In this document: in pieces, positions 32,000 through 45,645 of the stretch
How the letters are laid out: each line of letters starts with the position of its first letter
How positions within the stretch are numbered: position 1 is the stretch's first letter
Origin: Haematococcus lacustris
Lineage: Eukaryota; Chlorophyta; Chlorophyceae; Chlamydomonadales; Haematococcaceae
NCBI GenBank assembly: GCA_030144725.1
Contig: JASKMD010000026.1
Coordinates: 8,770,100-8,834,099 of the forward strand
Direction: 5' to 3'
Length of the DNA: 64,000 nt
Notes under the pieces: generated by a model
Databases searched by the model: none
Told to the model about the DNA's origin: nothing
Seen by the model: the letters and a program-made list of their open reading frames with translations, nothing else
Position numbers and translations under genes: made by a program

Positions 32000-32850
32000 T
32001 GGCCCTCACTAGGGCCGAGATTGGAGTGGACCACTAGGGGTCACTACACAATGGTGTTGTCTGTGTGGAGTTATGTTCCCATGCACATGGCATGGGCGCC
32101 TGCCACCTACACTATTACCTGACCCCTGTGGCAGGGCTATCGCCTAGAGTTGGCATGACTGACATGCACTGTTTGTAAGCTGAGGACAGCTCAAATGGCG
32201 ACACATACTACTGTGCCACAGGCTACTGCTGCTGCTGCTGGGCCTTGGGCGGGCGGTCTCGCAGCCGCTTGTAGCCCAGCTCAGGGTACTCCTTGCCCTT
32301 GGTTGGCAGACCTGGCAGGTCTGGCCACCAGCACAGCTCCGGCGGGCACCGCCTGCTCTCCCCAATGCGCTGCATGTTCACCGTTGCATTGCAGTCCTTG
32401 TCCAGCCACCTGCCTGGTTGTGGTGGGGTCTTGGATTCAGCAGCCTTCCCTTGCCCTTGCCCTTGGTGGGCTTGACGGGCTCAGCTGCCTGTTGAGCCTT
32501 GGTGCGCTTGCTGCGCTTGGCTGGCGAGGGAGTGCTGGGCTCAGGCTCTGAGGCTGCTGGCTGTGTGGCTTCCTGGCTGCTGCATGGGGGCTTTGGCAGG
32601 ATGCATGGGGCTACTACCGGGCACCACATCAGGCCCTGCACTGGCTGGTCACGTTGCTGGCTCCATGCTGGACGCAGCAAGTGATGGTCCCTCTGCCCTA
32701 CTGTGGGCTTCCGGACCTCAGGCCTGGAGGCCTTGCATTTGTTCAGCTTGATCGCACAGGGCTGGGGCTTGTTCACAACTGAAGGGACCCGGCTGGTGCA
32801 GTGCACATCCGCCAGCACCACCCTGCCCGGCCACAGCTTCCAGCACACTG
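32000..32850 (-). mobile_element. Fanzor fragment with terminal block (unit 2)
   Basis: Copy of the 25810-26660 fragment, with the same frameshift and the same decayed RuvC-II and RuvC-III signatures. The plus-oriented RuvC-II-like piece of this unit is at 31331-31631. Confidence 0.7.
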
Positions 32851-33261
32851 GGGAGAGTGTGCAGCTGCCCTTGGAGCTATTAATGGTATCAGGAGGTCGC
32901 CGAAATCTGCCTGCTACTGCACGGGGTCTTCACAGGGCTGGATGCTGGTGGAGGACCGGCTGGGCGGGTCAGTCAGTCTGCGACTTGCACGACTTGCACG
33001 ACTTGCGCAGCTTGCCAGATCATACGACGCTACCACCGAAGACGACGACGACGACATTGTGCGGGCTCCTTGCTACCGACCTGCGCTAGTGTAACATGTG
33101 CAAGCGTCAATCACTCAGGTCACTCACCAGGATGCTCAAAAACACCTCGGCACCCCGGATGACCGCATCACCACCTATCATCTACGCAGCTGCATTAAAA
33201 AGAGACGCTGCCTCCACACAATTCTTAGCGAACTAAACTTGCGCTCAGCTGCGTGAACACA

Positions 33262-35212
33262 ATGCCATCCATCCTTGTACTGTTTCTTGTGCCGTTTGTG
33301 CTCCGGTGCGCGCACGGACAGCCCGTCAACACCTCTGCTGTCCTTGACCACGGCGTCATTGGCGTCAACAGCTCCTCCCTTCCTTCACCGGAGTCGGCGG
33401 TGGCAAATGGCACGGTGCGCCCCAGCCCGCCGTCGCGAGCACCCCGACCAACCTTATGTCCAGGGCAGCTCGCTGTAACACTGTTACTGCTCCCCTCCTG
33501 CAGGAGACCTTGAGCTGGGGCCAGGCACCCAGCTGTGTCACATACAGAAATGCAACTGTGAAGGAAGATAGCCTTGGACACTCGTGGGCCTGGGACACAG
33601 CTCTCAACAGGACTTGTGCGGTGCACAGTAGCTCTACACTGCTGTGTACCGAGTTCCAGAGTGCGCCTTTGTGCAAGGCAGCACCAACTGTACAAAATGC
33701 AAAGCCAGACAACTTGGGTAACTTATGGTGAGTACCACCATGTACATACCGCATGCTGCTATTCTGCACTGGCACGTGATGTATACTGGCAGATGTGCTA
33801 GTGCCACGTGGCTTCTTTTGTCCCAATCTGCAGGGGCTGGGAGTCCAATGCTTCTTGCGCCTTCCGTTCTTCCAGTGGCAGACCCCTGGCCCTGCCACAC
33901 TCTATTCTGAAGATGAGCCGCAGGCTCTTGCGTGCTGCAGCACCTGCAGCACATCCTTTGTGCTACTCAGAGGTGCAAGCTGGCATGGCATCAGTACCCA
34001 CAAATGCGACAGTGAATGACCTGGTGGGTACACATCACATCATCGCATCTTGGCATTGTGTGTGTAAGCTGCGTCCAATGAATGCCAGCACATCTCGCAG
34101 CCCAGTTGGCGCTGACTAGATAGCTGATCTGATGTGGACCTTTCTTGCTTACATGCGCAGTCGGACAACCCCCTGCTTGGTGGGAACGACACCATGGACA
34201 AGCTAGTGACTACACCCAACAACACAACACAGACAGATGTACTTGCTACAATCACCAGCTCTTCACAGCAAGACTTGCTGTTTGACACCGCAACAGCTTG
34301 CCGCAATGCTCCAACAGCTACATCATCACAGTCTGATGTCAATGGCAGGCTATGGTAAGAAGCTCCAACAGACATGCACGCCATGCCTGCCATGCTTGCT
34401 TTGCTGACAAGCACAGCAGCGTGACCGCATTTGCATTCTAGTTGCCGGCTTGGCAGCTTGCCAGCTGACGTTTGCGTAAGGTCCTGACTAAACCAATAGC
34501 ATCACATTTGCACCTGCCCTTGGCTTGACCAGCCTCTGTCAATGGCAACCTTGAAAGCTAGGCGACAGCTTGCCTGCTAGCTGGCATGCCTTGTCTGCTC
34601 TTTCACATGGGAGTGTAGACCCTACAGCCATCTTGTTGCTTGTGCAGGGGGTATGACAACGGGAAGCCATGCGCATACAAATCAGCAGTGTATGGTACAG
34701 CTCGCTATTACAATGGCTATGTCCGCCAGCCCCCAGCTGACACAGCTGCCTCACCAGCTGGCACGGCAAACTCCATCAATACAGTTCACAATACCACAAG
34801 TGCAGTTCCCACCAACTCCAGCATGGCTGTGGTCACATCCTCGTGGGACACGGCACCGGTATGCCCTCAGGCTCTGACTGACTTCAACCACCAGCTGGAT
34901 GCTTCTGGTGCGTGCAGTCGCGTGCATATCACAGGCAGCACATTTGTCTTGACATGGAGTGAAGTAATGGCTCATGAGCGCAACACCATGAGCCCCTTGT
35001 TCAACAAACATGCTTGATCTGTGTTTGCAGGACGCAAGTGGGGATGGAATGGCACAGGCTCCTGCAAGTACGTGGGGAGCCAAGGCCAGCTTGCAGAGAG
35101 CAGGTCCCTGCCAGTACCAGCTGGCTTGTTATCGCTTCCTTCGCCATCTGCAGCGCCATCTCCCCCAGCCTACCCCCCCACGTCGCTGCCCCGTGCAGCA
35201 CCTCCGTCATGA
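33262..35212 (+). CDS. Secreted glycoprotein with W-G-W...C-A-F modules, copy 2
   Basis: Exons 33262-33414, 33504-33727, 33834-34023, 34161-34354, 34648-34907 and 35031-35212, all 6192 bases from copy 1 with identical splice sites. The signal peptide differs by one residue (MPSILVLFL). The reading frame is intact through all six exons. Confidence 0.65.
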
Positions 35213-36385
35213 GCTGTCAGGGTATGCAATATGCACCCTTCCATCGCTGTCCCACATGGGCGCACGCTTCTAGGCAGCCTTGGCAATATCATCTTGGTGC
35301 TTGCTTCAAATACAGTCAGTTCGACATTGCTACGTACCTTCAGTGTTCATATCCACAGTTGGCACATACAAATCATTGTAGGAGTTTCGTGAGCAGGATG
35401 CAGAGCAACCAATTTTTATTCCTTGAGCCGAGGAGAGACACATCAGCAGCCACAAACATGATTTGTTTAGTCGTATTTGTTTCGTGATCAACATGTATAT
35501 TTTGCAAGCCTGAAATGGAAGTCGTTGCTGGGCCAGCAACGAGATGCGTGAAGAGGCAACCATAGTGAGACTGAAGGCTTGGCCACCTGCAGCCGCTGTC
35601 CAAAGACCGTACTGACCTCAGTGTCGGCCTGGTTGACTTGTATGCCCACTCTGCTGCAACCTCCTGTCTCAACTGCCTGCTTGATGCCTTGATGCAACTT
35701 CACCACCAGCGGGGTGCTGTGACCCATGCTGCTGGTGCTTGTCATGCCATGGCTGGTATAGGGGGCTATCATTGCTTAGCATACAGCCTGGCTGCTCTCA
35801 CACTGCTGCTCCCACTCTGCTGCGACCTCTTACAGGATGTGGTACAGCAACAGGAGGCTGGGAGTGGGCAGCACCACTGCTGCAGCTCGGTAGGGGCGTG
35901 ATCAACAACATGAAGACTCTTCCTCGTCATGTTATCCCCATGATGTCCCATCATGTTATCGCCCATCCGGGGCATGCTGAGGACCAACACTCCTTCCAAC
36001 GTATGCCACTTCCTGTAAGGATGTTGGCGTGTGGATTATCTTCTTGCACTGTTAATCCACCCTTCCTTCCACTCTCAGCTACAATCCTTAAACCTGGTGG
36101 CACCTTCTATCCCTCACTACTGGGCTCTCTGTTTGAAGCAACAGCTTGATATGCTTGTAGGGCCTAGATTAGCCCGATGAGCTAGGCCTGCTGCTTGCTG
36201 GCCACGCTATGCTTGCCCCGCCAATACTCTGCCGCCCGGTGCACCCTCTGCCTGGCCTCGGGCAGCCGGCCATTGACCAGCTTGAAGCCGTGCTGGTACA
36301 CCTTGCCAGGAGCAGGCAGAGCCTCCAGGCGCTCCCACACTCAGTTGCCACCTGTCCCTGGGTGTTGCCTTGTGCCATGCTGCAG

Positions 36386-36908
36386 CTGCATGCGCTGTTG
36401 CGCCAGGAGACTGCACTAGCCCAGGCCGTGGCCAAGAGGCAAGCGGTGAGTGTCAGGTCTGCCACATGTCTGCCCGCCCAGCCCATGCAGTCTTCCTTGC
36501 TCGCCCTACTTGCTTGACCTGTTCAAGACATCCCAAATGCCTACCCTGCCCGCCCTGCCTGCCCTGCCTCCCCTGCCTAGCATAGGAAGGGCCATGCTGT
36601 GTGCCTCAGGAGGGTGGCTCGTCATCAGATGCTGCCGTGCTAGCTGCCAAGCTGAAGATGGTGCGGCTAGCCAGACTTCTACGAGTGGGAGCCATTGTGC
36701 AAAACCTGGCGGAAGCGAGCTTGGCCATCAATGACATCAGGGGTGAGCCATGCAATGCTTGCCAGCCGGTGCTTGTGATGGGCTGTATGCTGACCCATCG
36801 GTGTTCTGTGCAGGCAACAAGGACCCCATCCTCAGCCACCCTTTGACTTTGGCAGTCGCGGGGTTGGTGTCAGGCAGTATCAGCGGCTACAAGAATTGGG
36901 TGAGCTAG
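36386..36908 (+). pseudogene. Truncated PEX11 copy in unit 3 (exons 5-7 only)
   Basis: Exons 36386-36445, 36610-36742 and 36814-36908. Sequence as in unit 2; upstream exons are missing. Confidence 0.9.
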
Positions 36909-38191
36909 GGCATGAACAACGCGTCCCCACATATCTCGCGACCTGAAAGTAGGCGCTCGCAACGTGAGTAAGGGCGTGGGATACGGACATGAGGAAATGT
37001 AGTAGCTCAGCTTAGATTATGTGTTGAGTTGCTAGACCGTCACCATTAGGACGAACCTTGAGAGCCAGTCCGTTCTCATTTGGTACTTGTAAGACGTTGA
37101 TCCGGTCTACAGGACGACACAGCATCACCGGTCGCTACTCGACGCTCCGGCTGCCTCGTAGTCAGTGTGCCATCCCAGTTAATACAACCTCTGCGATGGC
37201 TCACGCCGCGGATGAAGAGCGGCGGGACGCGGTGTATCCACCGAGCCTTTGAGGTGTGAGAGGCCGTGTGTGAGCAAGGACACACTCAGCCGCGTCGCCA
37301 CCGTAGAATGTCTGCCATGTCCAACACGATGGAGCATACGGTGGGTAACAGGCTTCGCTGCCTTGCCTTCTGTTTGTCGGGGCCTGAATGACTGGATGAA
37401 AAGAAACGCGCAGTTGGTAGCCATCAGGCAGGTGAAGCAGCAGCACAATTGCTCTGAAACCACCTTCCAGGCCCATGTCCACACCACACTGTGCCTTGCG
37501 TGCTATGGGTAGCTAAAGGAGGTGTCCAGGCAGTGCTAAGGCCGGGCAGTGATGGTTGGGTGGACATGGGCGGACATGGGTGCAGGCTGCTCCAGCTCCA
37601 GCAGTAGCCAGCAAGTGTGGGCACTGCGGCAAGGTTGCACGAGTTGTGCAAGTGGCCCAGCGGCCAGGTATTGACGCCACCCGACCTGATGAGCTGGTGC
37701 TGGTGGATGATTTCCGCACCACCAGAGCCATGAGCCCCTCTCCTCTACTGCTCCTACCCAAGCACCACAGCCAGGTAGGTGGGTGGACCGGGGCACATCA
37801 GCTCAGCTGAGGACCAGGTACCTTAGCTGTCAGCACCTCCCCAAGATGCCAGCATCAGCCCAACAGGCAACAAGTTCCAACGCGCATGCACAATGAGTTA
37901 CCCTTACTATGGGACCCTCACTGGGGATGGTGTTTCATTTGTATGGAGGTGTGTTCCAACACACATGGCATGGGCGCCTTCCACGTGTCTATTGCCTAGC
38001 TTTTTGTTCACTATTGCCTAACAGTTGTGCCAGGGCTATAGTACGACTTGGCATAACGGACAGGTGTTTATGTAAGCTGATGTGTGCACACTACTGTGCC
38101 TGCCTCGCCTGCTGCTGCTGGTGCTGCTTGGCCTTCAGTGTGCCATCTTGCAGCCGCATGTGGCCTGGCTTATTCCTTGACTTCAGCACCT

Positions 38192-39042
38192 TGGCCCTCA
38201 CTAGGGCCGAGATTGGAGTGGACCACTAGGGGTCACTACACAATGGTGTTGTCTGTGTGGAGTTATGTTCCCATGCACATGGCATGGGCGCCTGCCACCT
38301 ACACTATTACCTGACCCCTGTGGCAGGGCTATCGCCTAGAGTTGGCATGACTGACATGCACTGTTTGTAAGCTGAGGACAGCTCAAATGGCGACACATAC
38401 TACTGTGCCACAGGCTACTGCTGCTGCTGCTGGGCCTTGGGCGGGCGGTCTCGCAGCCGCTTGTAGCCCAGCTCAGGGTACTCCTTGCCCTTGGTTGGCA
38501 GACCTGGCAGGTCTGGCCACCAGCACAGCTCCGGCGGGCACCGCCTGCTCTCCCCAATGCGCTGCATGTTCACCGTTGCATTGCAGTCCTTGTCCAGCCA
38601 CCTGCCTGGTTGTGGTGGGGTCTTGGATTCAGCAGCCTTCCCTTGCCCTTGCCCTTGGTGGGCTTGACGGGCTCAGCTGCCTGTTGAGCCTTGGTGCGCT
38701 TGCTGCGCTTGGCTGGCGAGGGAGTGCTGGGCTCAGGCTCTGAGGCTGCTGGCTGTGTGGCTTCCTGGCTGCTGCATGGGGGCTTTGGCAGGATGCATGG
38801 GGCTACTACCGGGCACCACATCAGGCCCTGCACTGGCTGGTCACGTTGCTGGCTCCATGCTGGACGCAGCAAGTGATGGTCCCTCTGCCCTACTGTGGGC
38901 TTCCGGACCTCAGGCCTGGAGGCCTTGCATTTGTTCAGCTTGATCGCACAGGGCTGGGGCTTGTTCACAACTGAAGGGACCCGGCTGGTGCAGTGCACAT
39001 CCGCCAGCACCACCCTGCCCGGCCACAGCTTCCAGCACACTG
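38192..39042 (-). mobile_element. Fanzor fragment with terminal block (unit 3)
   Basis: Copy of the unit-1 and unit-2 fragment; same defects. The plus-oriented RuvC-II-like piece is at 37523-37823. Confidence 0.7.
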
Positions 39043-39453
39043 GGGAGAGTGTGCAGCTGCCCTTGGAGCTATTAATGGTATCAGGAGGTCGCCGAAATCT
39101 GCCTGCTACTGCACGGGGTCTTCACAGGGCTGGATGCTGGTGGAGGACCGGCTGGGCGGGTCAGTCAGTCTGCGACTTGCACGACTTGCACGACTTGCGC
39201 AGCTTGCCAGATCATACGACGCTACCACCGAAGACGACGACGACGACATTGTGCGGGCTCCTTGCTACCGACCTGCGCTAGTGTAACATGTGCAAGCGTC
39301 AATCACTCAGGTCACTCACCAGGATGCTCAAAAACACCTCGGCACCCCGGATGACCGCATCACCACCTATCATCTACGCAGCTGCATTAAAAAGAGACGC
39401 TGCCTCCACACAATTCTTAGCGAACTAAACTTGCGCTCAGCTGCGTGAACACA

Positions 39454-41404
39454 ATGCCATCCATCCTTGTACTGTTTCTTGTGCCGTTTGTGCTCCGGTG
39501 CGCGCACGGACAGCCCGTCAACACCTCTGCTGTCCTTGACCACGGCGTCATTGGCGTCAACAGCTCCTCCCTTCCTTCACCGGAGTCGGCGGTGGCAAAT
39601 GGCACGGTGCGCCCCAGCCCGCCGTCGCGAGCACCCCGACCAACCTTATGTCCAGGGCAGCTCGCTGTAACACTGTTACTGCTCCCCTCCTGCAGGAGAC
39701 CTTGAGCTGGGGCCAGGCACCCAGCTGTGTCACATACAGAAATGCAACTGTGAAGGAAGATAGCCTTGGACACTCGTGGGCCTGGGACACAGCTCTCAAC
39801 AGGACTTGTGCGGTGCACAGTAGCTCTACACTGCTGTGTACCGAGTTCCAGAGTGCGCCTTTGTGCAAGGCAGCACCAACTGTACAAAATGCAAAGCCAG
39901 ACAACTTGGGTAACTCATGGTGAGTACCACCATGTACATACCGCATGCTGCTATTCTGCACTGGCACGTGATGTATACTGGCAGATGTGCTAGTGCCACG
40001 TGGCTTCTTTTGTCCCAATCTGCAGGGGCTGGGAGTCCAATGCTTCTTGCGCCTTCCGTTCTTCCAGTGGCAGACCCCTGGCCCTGCCACACTCTATTCT
40101 GAAGATGAGCCGCAGGCTCTTGCGTGCTGCAGCACCTGCAGCACATCCTTTGTGCTACTCAGAGGTGCAAGCTGGCATGGCATCAGTACCCACAAATGCG
40201 ACAGTGAATGACCTGGTGGGTACACATCACATCATCGCATCTTGGCATTGTGTGTGTAAGCTGCGTCCAATGAATGCCAGCACATCTCGCAGCCCAGTTG
40301 GCGCTGACTAGATAGCTGATCTGATGTGGACCTTTCTTGCTTACATGCGCAGTCGGACAACCCCCTGCTTGGTGGGAACGACACCATGGACAAGCTAGTG
40401 ACTACACCCAACAACACAACACAGACAGATGTACTTGCTACAATCACCAGCTCTTCACAGCAAGACTTGCTGTTTGACACCGCAACAGCTTGCCGCAATG
40501 CTCCAACAGCTACATCATCACAGTCTGATGTCAATGGCAGGCTATGGTAAGAAGCTCCAACAGACATGCACGCCATGCCTGCCATGCTTGCTTTGCTGAC
40601 AAGCACAGCAGCGTGACCGCATTTGCATTCTAGTTGCCGGCTTGGCAGCTTGCCAGCTGACGTTTGCGTAAGGTCCTGACTAAACCAATAGCATCACATT
40701 TGCACCTGCCCTTGGCTTGACCAGCCTCTGTCAATGGCAACCTTGAAAGCTAGGCGACAGCTTGCCTGCTAGCTGGCATGCCTTGTCTGCTCTTTCACAT
40801 GGGAGTGTAGACCCTACAGCCATCTTGTTGCTTGTGCAGGGGGTATGACAACGGGAAGCCATGCGCATACAAATCAGCAGTGTATGGTACAGCTCGCTAT
40901 TACAATGGCTATGTCCGCCAGCCCCCAGCTGACACAGCTGCCTCACCAGCTGGCACGGCAAACTCCATCAATACAGTTCACAATACCACAAGTGCAGTTC
41001 CCACCAACTCCAGCATGGCTGTGGTCACATCCTCGTGGGACACGGCACCGGTATGCCCTCAGGCTCTGACTGACTTCAACCACCAGCTGGATGCTTCTGG
41101 TGCGTGCAGTCGCGTGCATATCACAGGCAGCACATTTGTCTTGACATGGAGTGAAGTAATGGCTCATGAGCGCAACACCATGAGCCCCTTGTTCAACAAA
41201 CATGCTTGATCTGTGTTTGCAGGACGCAAGTGGGGATGGAATGGCACAGGCTCCTGCAAGTACGTGGGGAGCCAAGGCCAGCTTGCAGAGAGCAGGTCCC
41301 TGCCAGTACCAGCTGGCTTGTTATCGCTTCCTTCGCCATCTGCAGCGCCATCTCCCCCAGCCTACCCCCCCACGTCGCTGCCCCGTGCAGCACCTCCGTC
41401 ATGA
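39454..41404 (+). CDS. Secreted glycoprotein with W-G-W...C-A-F modules, copy 3
   Basis: Exons 39454-39606, 39696-39919, 40026-40215, 40353-40546, 40840-41099 and 41223-41404. The one coding difference from copy 2 that I noticed is Leu to Ser just before the second donor (AACTTATG to AACTCATG), changing the LWGW module start to SWGW. The frame is intact. Confidence 0.65.
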
Positions 41405-42577
41405 GCTGTCAGGGTATGCAATATGCACCCTTCCATCGCTGTCCCACATGGGCGCACGCTTCTAGGCAGCCTTGGCAATATCATCTTGGTGCTTGCTTCA
41501 AATACAGTCAGTTCGACATTGCTACGTACCTTCAGTGTTCATATCCACAGTTGGCACATACAAATCATTGTAGGAGTTTCGTGAGCAGGATGCAGAGCAA
41601 CCAATTTTTATTCCTTGAGCCGAGGAGAGACACATCAGCAGCCACAAACATGATTTGTTTAGTCGTATTTGTTTCGTGATCAACATGTATATTTTGCAAG
41701 CCTGAAATGGAAGTCGTTGCTGGGCCAGCAACGAGATGCGTGAAGAGGCAACCATAGTGAGACTGAAGGCTTGGCCACCTGCAGCCGCTGTCCAAAGACC
41801 GTACTGACCTCAGTGTCGGCCTGGTTGACTTGTATGCCCACTCTGCTGCAACCTCCTGTCTCAACTGCCTGCTTGATGCCTTGATGCAACTTCACCACCA
41901 GCGGGGTGCTGTGACCCATGCTGCTGGTGCTTGTCATGCCATGGCTGGTATAGGGGGCTATCATTGCTTAGCATACAGCCTGGCTGCTCTCACACTGCTG
42001 CTCCCAATCTGCTGCGACCTCTTACAGGATGTGGTACAGCAACAGGAGGCTGGGAGTGGGCAGCACCACTGCTGCAGCTCGGTAGGGGCGTGATCAACAA
42101 CATGAAGACTCTTCCTCGTCATGTTATCCCCATGATGTCCCATCATGTTATCGCCCATCCGGGGCATGCTGAGGACCAACACTCCTTCCAACGTATGCCA
42201 CTTCCTGTAAGGATGTTGGCGTGTGGATTATCTTCTTGCACTGTTAATCCACCCTTCCTTCCACTCTCAGCTACAATCCTTAAACCTGGTGGCACCTTCT
42301 ATCCCTCACTACTGGGCTCTCTGTTTGAAGCAACAGCTTGATATGCTTGTAGGGCCTAGATTAGCCCGATGAGCTAGGCCTGCTGCTTGCTGGCCACGCT
42401 ATGCTTGCCCCGCCAATACTCTGCCGCCCGGTGCACCCTCTGCCTGGCCTCGGGCAGCCGGCCATTGACCAGCTTGAAGCCGTGCTGGTACACCTTGCCA
42501 GGAGCAGGCAGAGCCTCCAGGCGCTCCCACACTCAGTTGCCACCTGTCCCTGGGTGTTGCCTTGTGCCATGCTGCAG

Positions 42578-43100
42578 CTGCATGCGCTGTTGCGCCAGGA
42601 GACTGCACTAGCCCAGGCCGTGGCCAAGAGGCAAGCGGTGAGTGTCAGGTCTGCCACATGTCTGCCCGCCCAGCCCATGCAGTCTTCCTTGCTCGCCCTA
42701 CTTGCTTGACCTGTTCAAGACATCCCAAATGCCTACCCTGCCCGCCCTGCCTGCCCTGCCTCCCCTGCCTAGCATAGGAAGGGCCATGCTGTGTGCCTCA
42801 GGAGGGTGGCTCGTCATCAGATGCTGCCGTGCTAGCTGCCAAGCTGAAGATGGTGCGGCTAGCCAGACTTCTACGAGTGGGAGCCATTGTGCAAAACCTG
42901 GCGGAAGCGAGCTTGGCCATCAATGACATCAGGGGTGAGCCATGCAATGCTTGCCAGCCGGTGCTTGTGATGGGCTGTATGCTGACCCATCGGTGTTCTG
43001 TGCAGGCAACAAGGACCCCATCCTCAGCCACCCTTTGACTTTGGCAGTCGCGGGGTTGGTGTCAGGCAGTATCAGCGGCTACAAGAATTGGGTGAGCTAG
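42578..43100 (+). pseudogene. Truncated PEX11 copy in unit 4 (exons 5-7 only)
   Basis: Exons 42578-42637, 42802-42934 and 43006-43100. Sequence as in units 2 and 3. Confidence 0.9.
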
Positions 43101-44383
43101 GGCATGAACAACGCGTCCCCACATATCTCGCGACCTGAAAGTAGGCGCTCGCAACGTGAGTAAGGGCGTGGGATACGGACATGAGGAAATGTAGTAGCTC
43201 AGCTTAGATTATGTGTTGAGTTGCTAGACCGTCACCATTAGGACGAACCTTGAGAGCCAGTCCGTTCTCATTTGGTACTTGTAAGACGTTGATCCGGTCT
43301 ACAGGACGACACAGCATCACCGGTCGCTACTCGACGCTCCGGCTGCCTCGTAGTCAGTGTGCCATCCCAGTTAATACAACCTCTGCGATGGCTCACGCCG
43401 CGGATGAAGAGCGGCGGGACGCGGTGTATCCACCGAGCCTTTGAGGTGTGAGAGGCCGTGTGTGAGCAAGGACACACTCAGCCGCGTCGCCACCGTAGAA
43501 TGTCTGCCATGTCCAACACGATGGAGCATACGGTGGGTAACAGGCTTCGCTGCCTTGCCTTCTGTTTGTCGGGGCCTGAATGACTGGATGAAAAGAAACG
43601 CGCAGTTGGTAGCCATCAGGCAGGTGAAGCAGCAGCACAATTGCTCTGAAACCACCTTCCAGGCCCATGTCCACACCACACTGTGCCTTGCGTGCTATGG
43701 GTAGCTAAAGGAGGTGTCCAGGCAGTGCTAAGGCCGGGCAGTGATGGTTGGGTGGACATGGGCGGACATGGGTGCAGGCTGCTCCAGCTCCAGCAGTAGC
43801 CAGCAAGTGTGGGCACTGCGGCAAGGTTGCACGAGTTGTGCAAGTGGCCCAGCGGCCAGGTATTGACGCCACCCGACCTGATGAGCTGGTGCTGGTGGAT
43901 GATTTCCGCACCACCAGAGCCATGAGCCCCTCTCCTCTACTGCTCCTACCCAAGCACCACAGCCAGGTAGGTGGGTGGACCGGGGCACATCAGCTCAGCT
44001 GAGGACCAGGTACCTTAGCTGTCAGCACCTCCCCAAGATGCCAGCATCAGCCCAACAGGCAACAAGTTCCAACGCGCATGCACAATGAGTTACCCTTACT
44101 ATGGGACCCTCACTGGGGATGGTGTTTCATTTGTATGGAGGTGTGTTCCAACACACATGGCATGGGCGCCTTCCACGTGTCTATTGCCTAGCTTTTTGTT
44201 CACTATTGCCTAACAGTTGTGCCAGGGCTATAGTACGACTTGGCATAACGGACAGGTGTTTATGTAAGCTGATGTGTGCACACTACTGTGCCTGCCTCGC
44301 CTGCTGCTGCTGGTGCTGCTTGGCCTTCAGTGTGCCATCTTGCAGCCGCATGTGGCCTGGCTTATTCCTTGACTTCAGCACCT

Positions 44384-45234
44384 TGGCCCTCACTAGGGCC
44401 GAGATTGGAGTGGACCACTAGGGGTCACTACACAATGGTGTTGTCTGTGTGGAGTTATGTTCCCATGCACATGGCATGGGCGCCTGCCACCTACACTATT
44501 ACCTGACCCCTGTGGCAGGGCTATCGCCTAGAGTTGGCATGACTGACATGCACTGTTTGTAAGCTGAGGACAGCTCAAATGGCGACACATACTACTGTGC
44601 CACAGGCTACTGCTGCTGCTGCTGGGCCTTGGGCGGGCGGTCTCGCAGCCGCTTGTAGCCCAGCTCAGGGTACTCCTTGCCCTTGGTTGGCAGACCTGGC
44701 AGGTCTGGCCACCAGCACAGCTCCGGCGGGCACCGCCTGCTCTCCCCAATGCGCTGCATGTTCACCGTTGCATTGCAGTCCTTGTCCAGCCACCTGCCTG
44801 GTTGTGGTGGGGTCTTGGATTCAGCAGCCTTCCCTTGCCCTTGCCCTTGGTGGGCTTGACGGGCTCAGCTGCCTGTTGAGCCTTGGTGCGCTTGCTGCGC
44901 TTGGCTGGCGAGGGAGTGCTGGGCTCAGGCTCTGAGGCTGCTGGCTGTGTGGCTTCCTGGCTGCTGCATGGGGGCTTTGGCAGGATGCATGGGGCTACTA
45001 CCGGGCACCACATCAGGCCCTGCACTGGCTGGTCACGATGCTGGCTCCATGCTGGACGCAGCAAGTGATGGTCCCTCTGCCCTACTGTGGGCTTCCGGAC
45101 CTCAGGCCTGGAGGCCTTGCATTTGTTCAGCTTGATCGCACATGGCTGGGGCTTGTTCACAGCTGAAGGGACCCGGCTGGTGCAGTGCACATCCGCCAGC
45201 ACCACCCTGCCTGGCCACAGCTTCCAGCGCACTG
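44384..45234 (-). mobile_element. Fanzor fragment with terminal block (unit 4)
   Basis: Copy of the fragment in the other units, with a few private changes near 45038-45232 (for example CACGATGCTGG and CCAGCGCACTGG). The plus-oriented RuvC-II-like piece is at 43715-44015. Confidence 0.7.
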
Positions 45235-45645
45235 GGGAGAGTGTGCAGCTGCCCTTGGAGCTATTAATGGTATCAGGAGGTCGCCGAAAACTGCCTGCTA
45301 CTGCACGGGGTCTTCACAGGGCTGGATGCTGGTGGAGGACCGGCTGGGCGGGTCAGTCAGTCTGCGACTTGCACGACTTGCACGACTTGCGCAGCTTGCC
45401 AGATCATACGACGCTACCACCTAAGACGACGACGACGACATTGTGCGGGCTCCTTGCTACCGACCTGCGCTAGTGTAACATGTGCAAGCGTCAATCACTC
45501 AGGTCACTCACCAGGATGCTTAAAAACACCTCGGCACCCCGGATGACCGCATCACCACCTATCATCTACGCAGCTGCATTAAAAAGAGACGCTGCCTCCA
45601 CACAATTCTTAGCGAACTAAACTTGCGCTCAGCTGCGTGAACACA

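Larger units (their letters stand above)
30029..36220 (+). repeat. 6.2-kb tandem array, unit 2 (6192 bp)
   Basis: Head-to-tail copy. It is almost identical to unit 3; the few differences I saw include G/C at 31167 against 37356, T/C at 33723 against 39915, and C/A near 35816 against 42007. Start of homology to unit 1 lies in the Fanzor-derived C-terminal repeat. Confidence 0.97.
36221..42412 (+). repeat. 6.2-kb tandem array, unit 3 (6192 bp)
   Basis: Same length as unit 2 and nearly base-identical. Gene content is the same: truncated PEX11 3' exons, Fanzor debris and the secreted-protein gene. Confidence 0.97.
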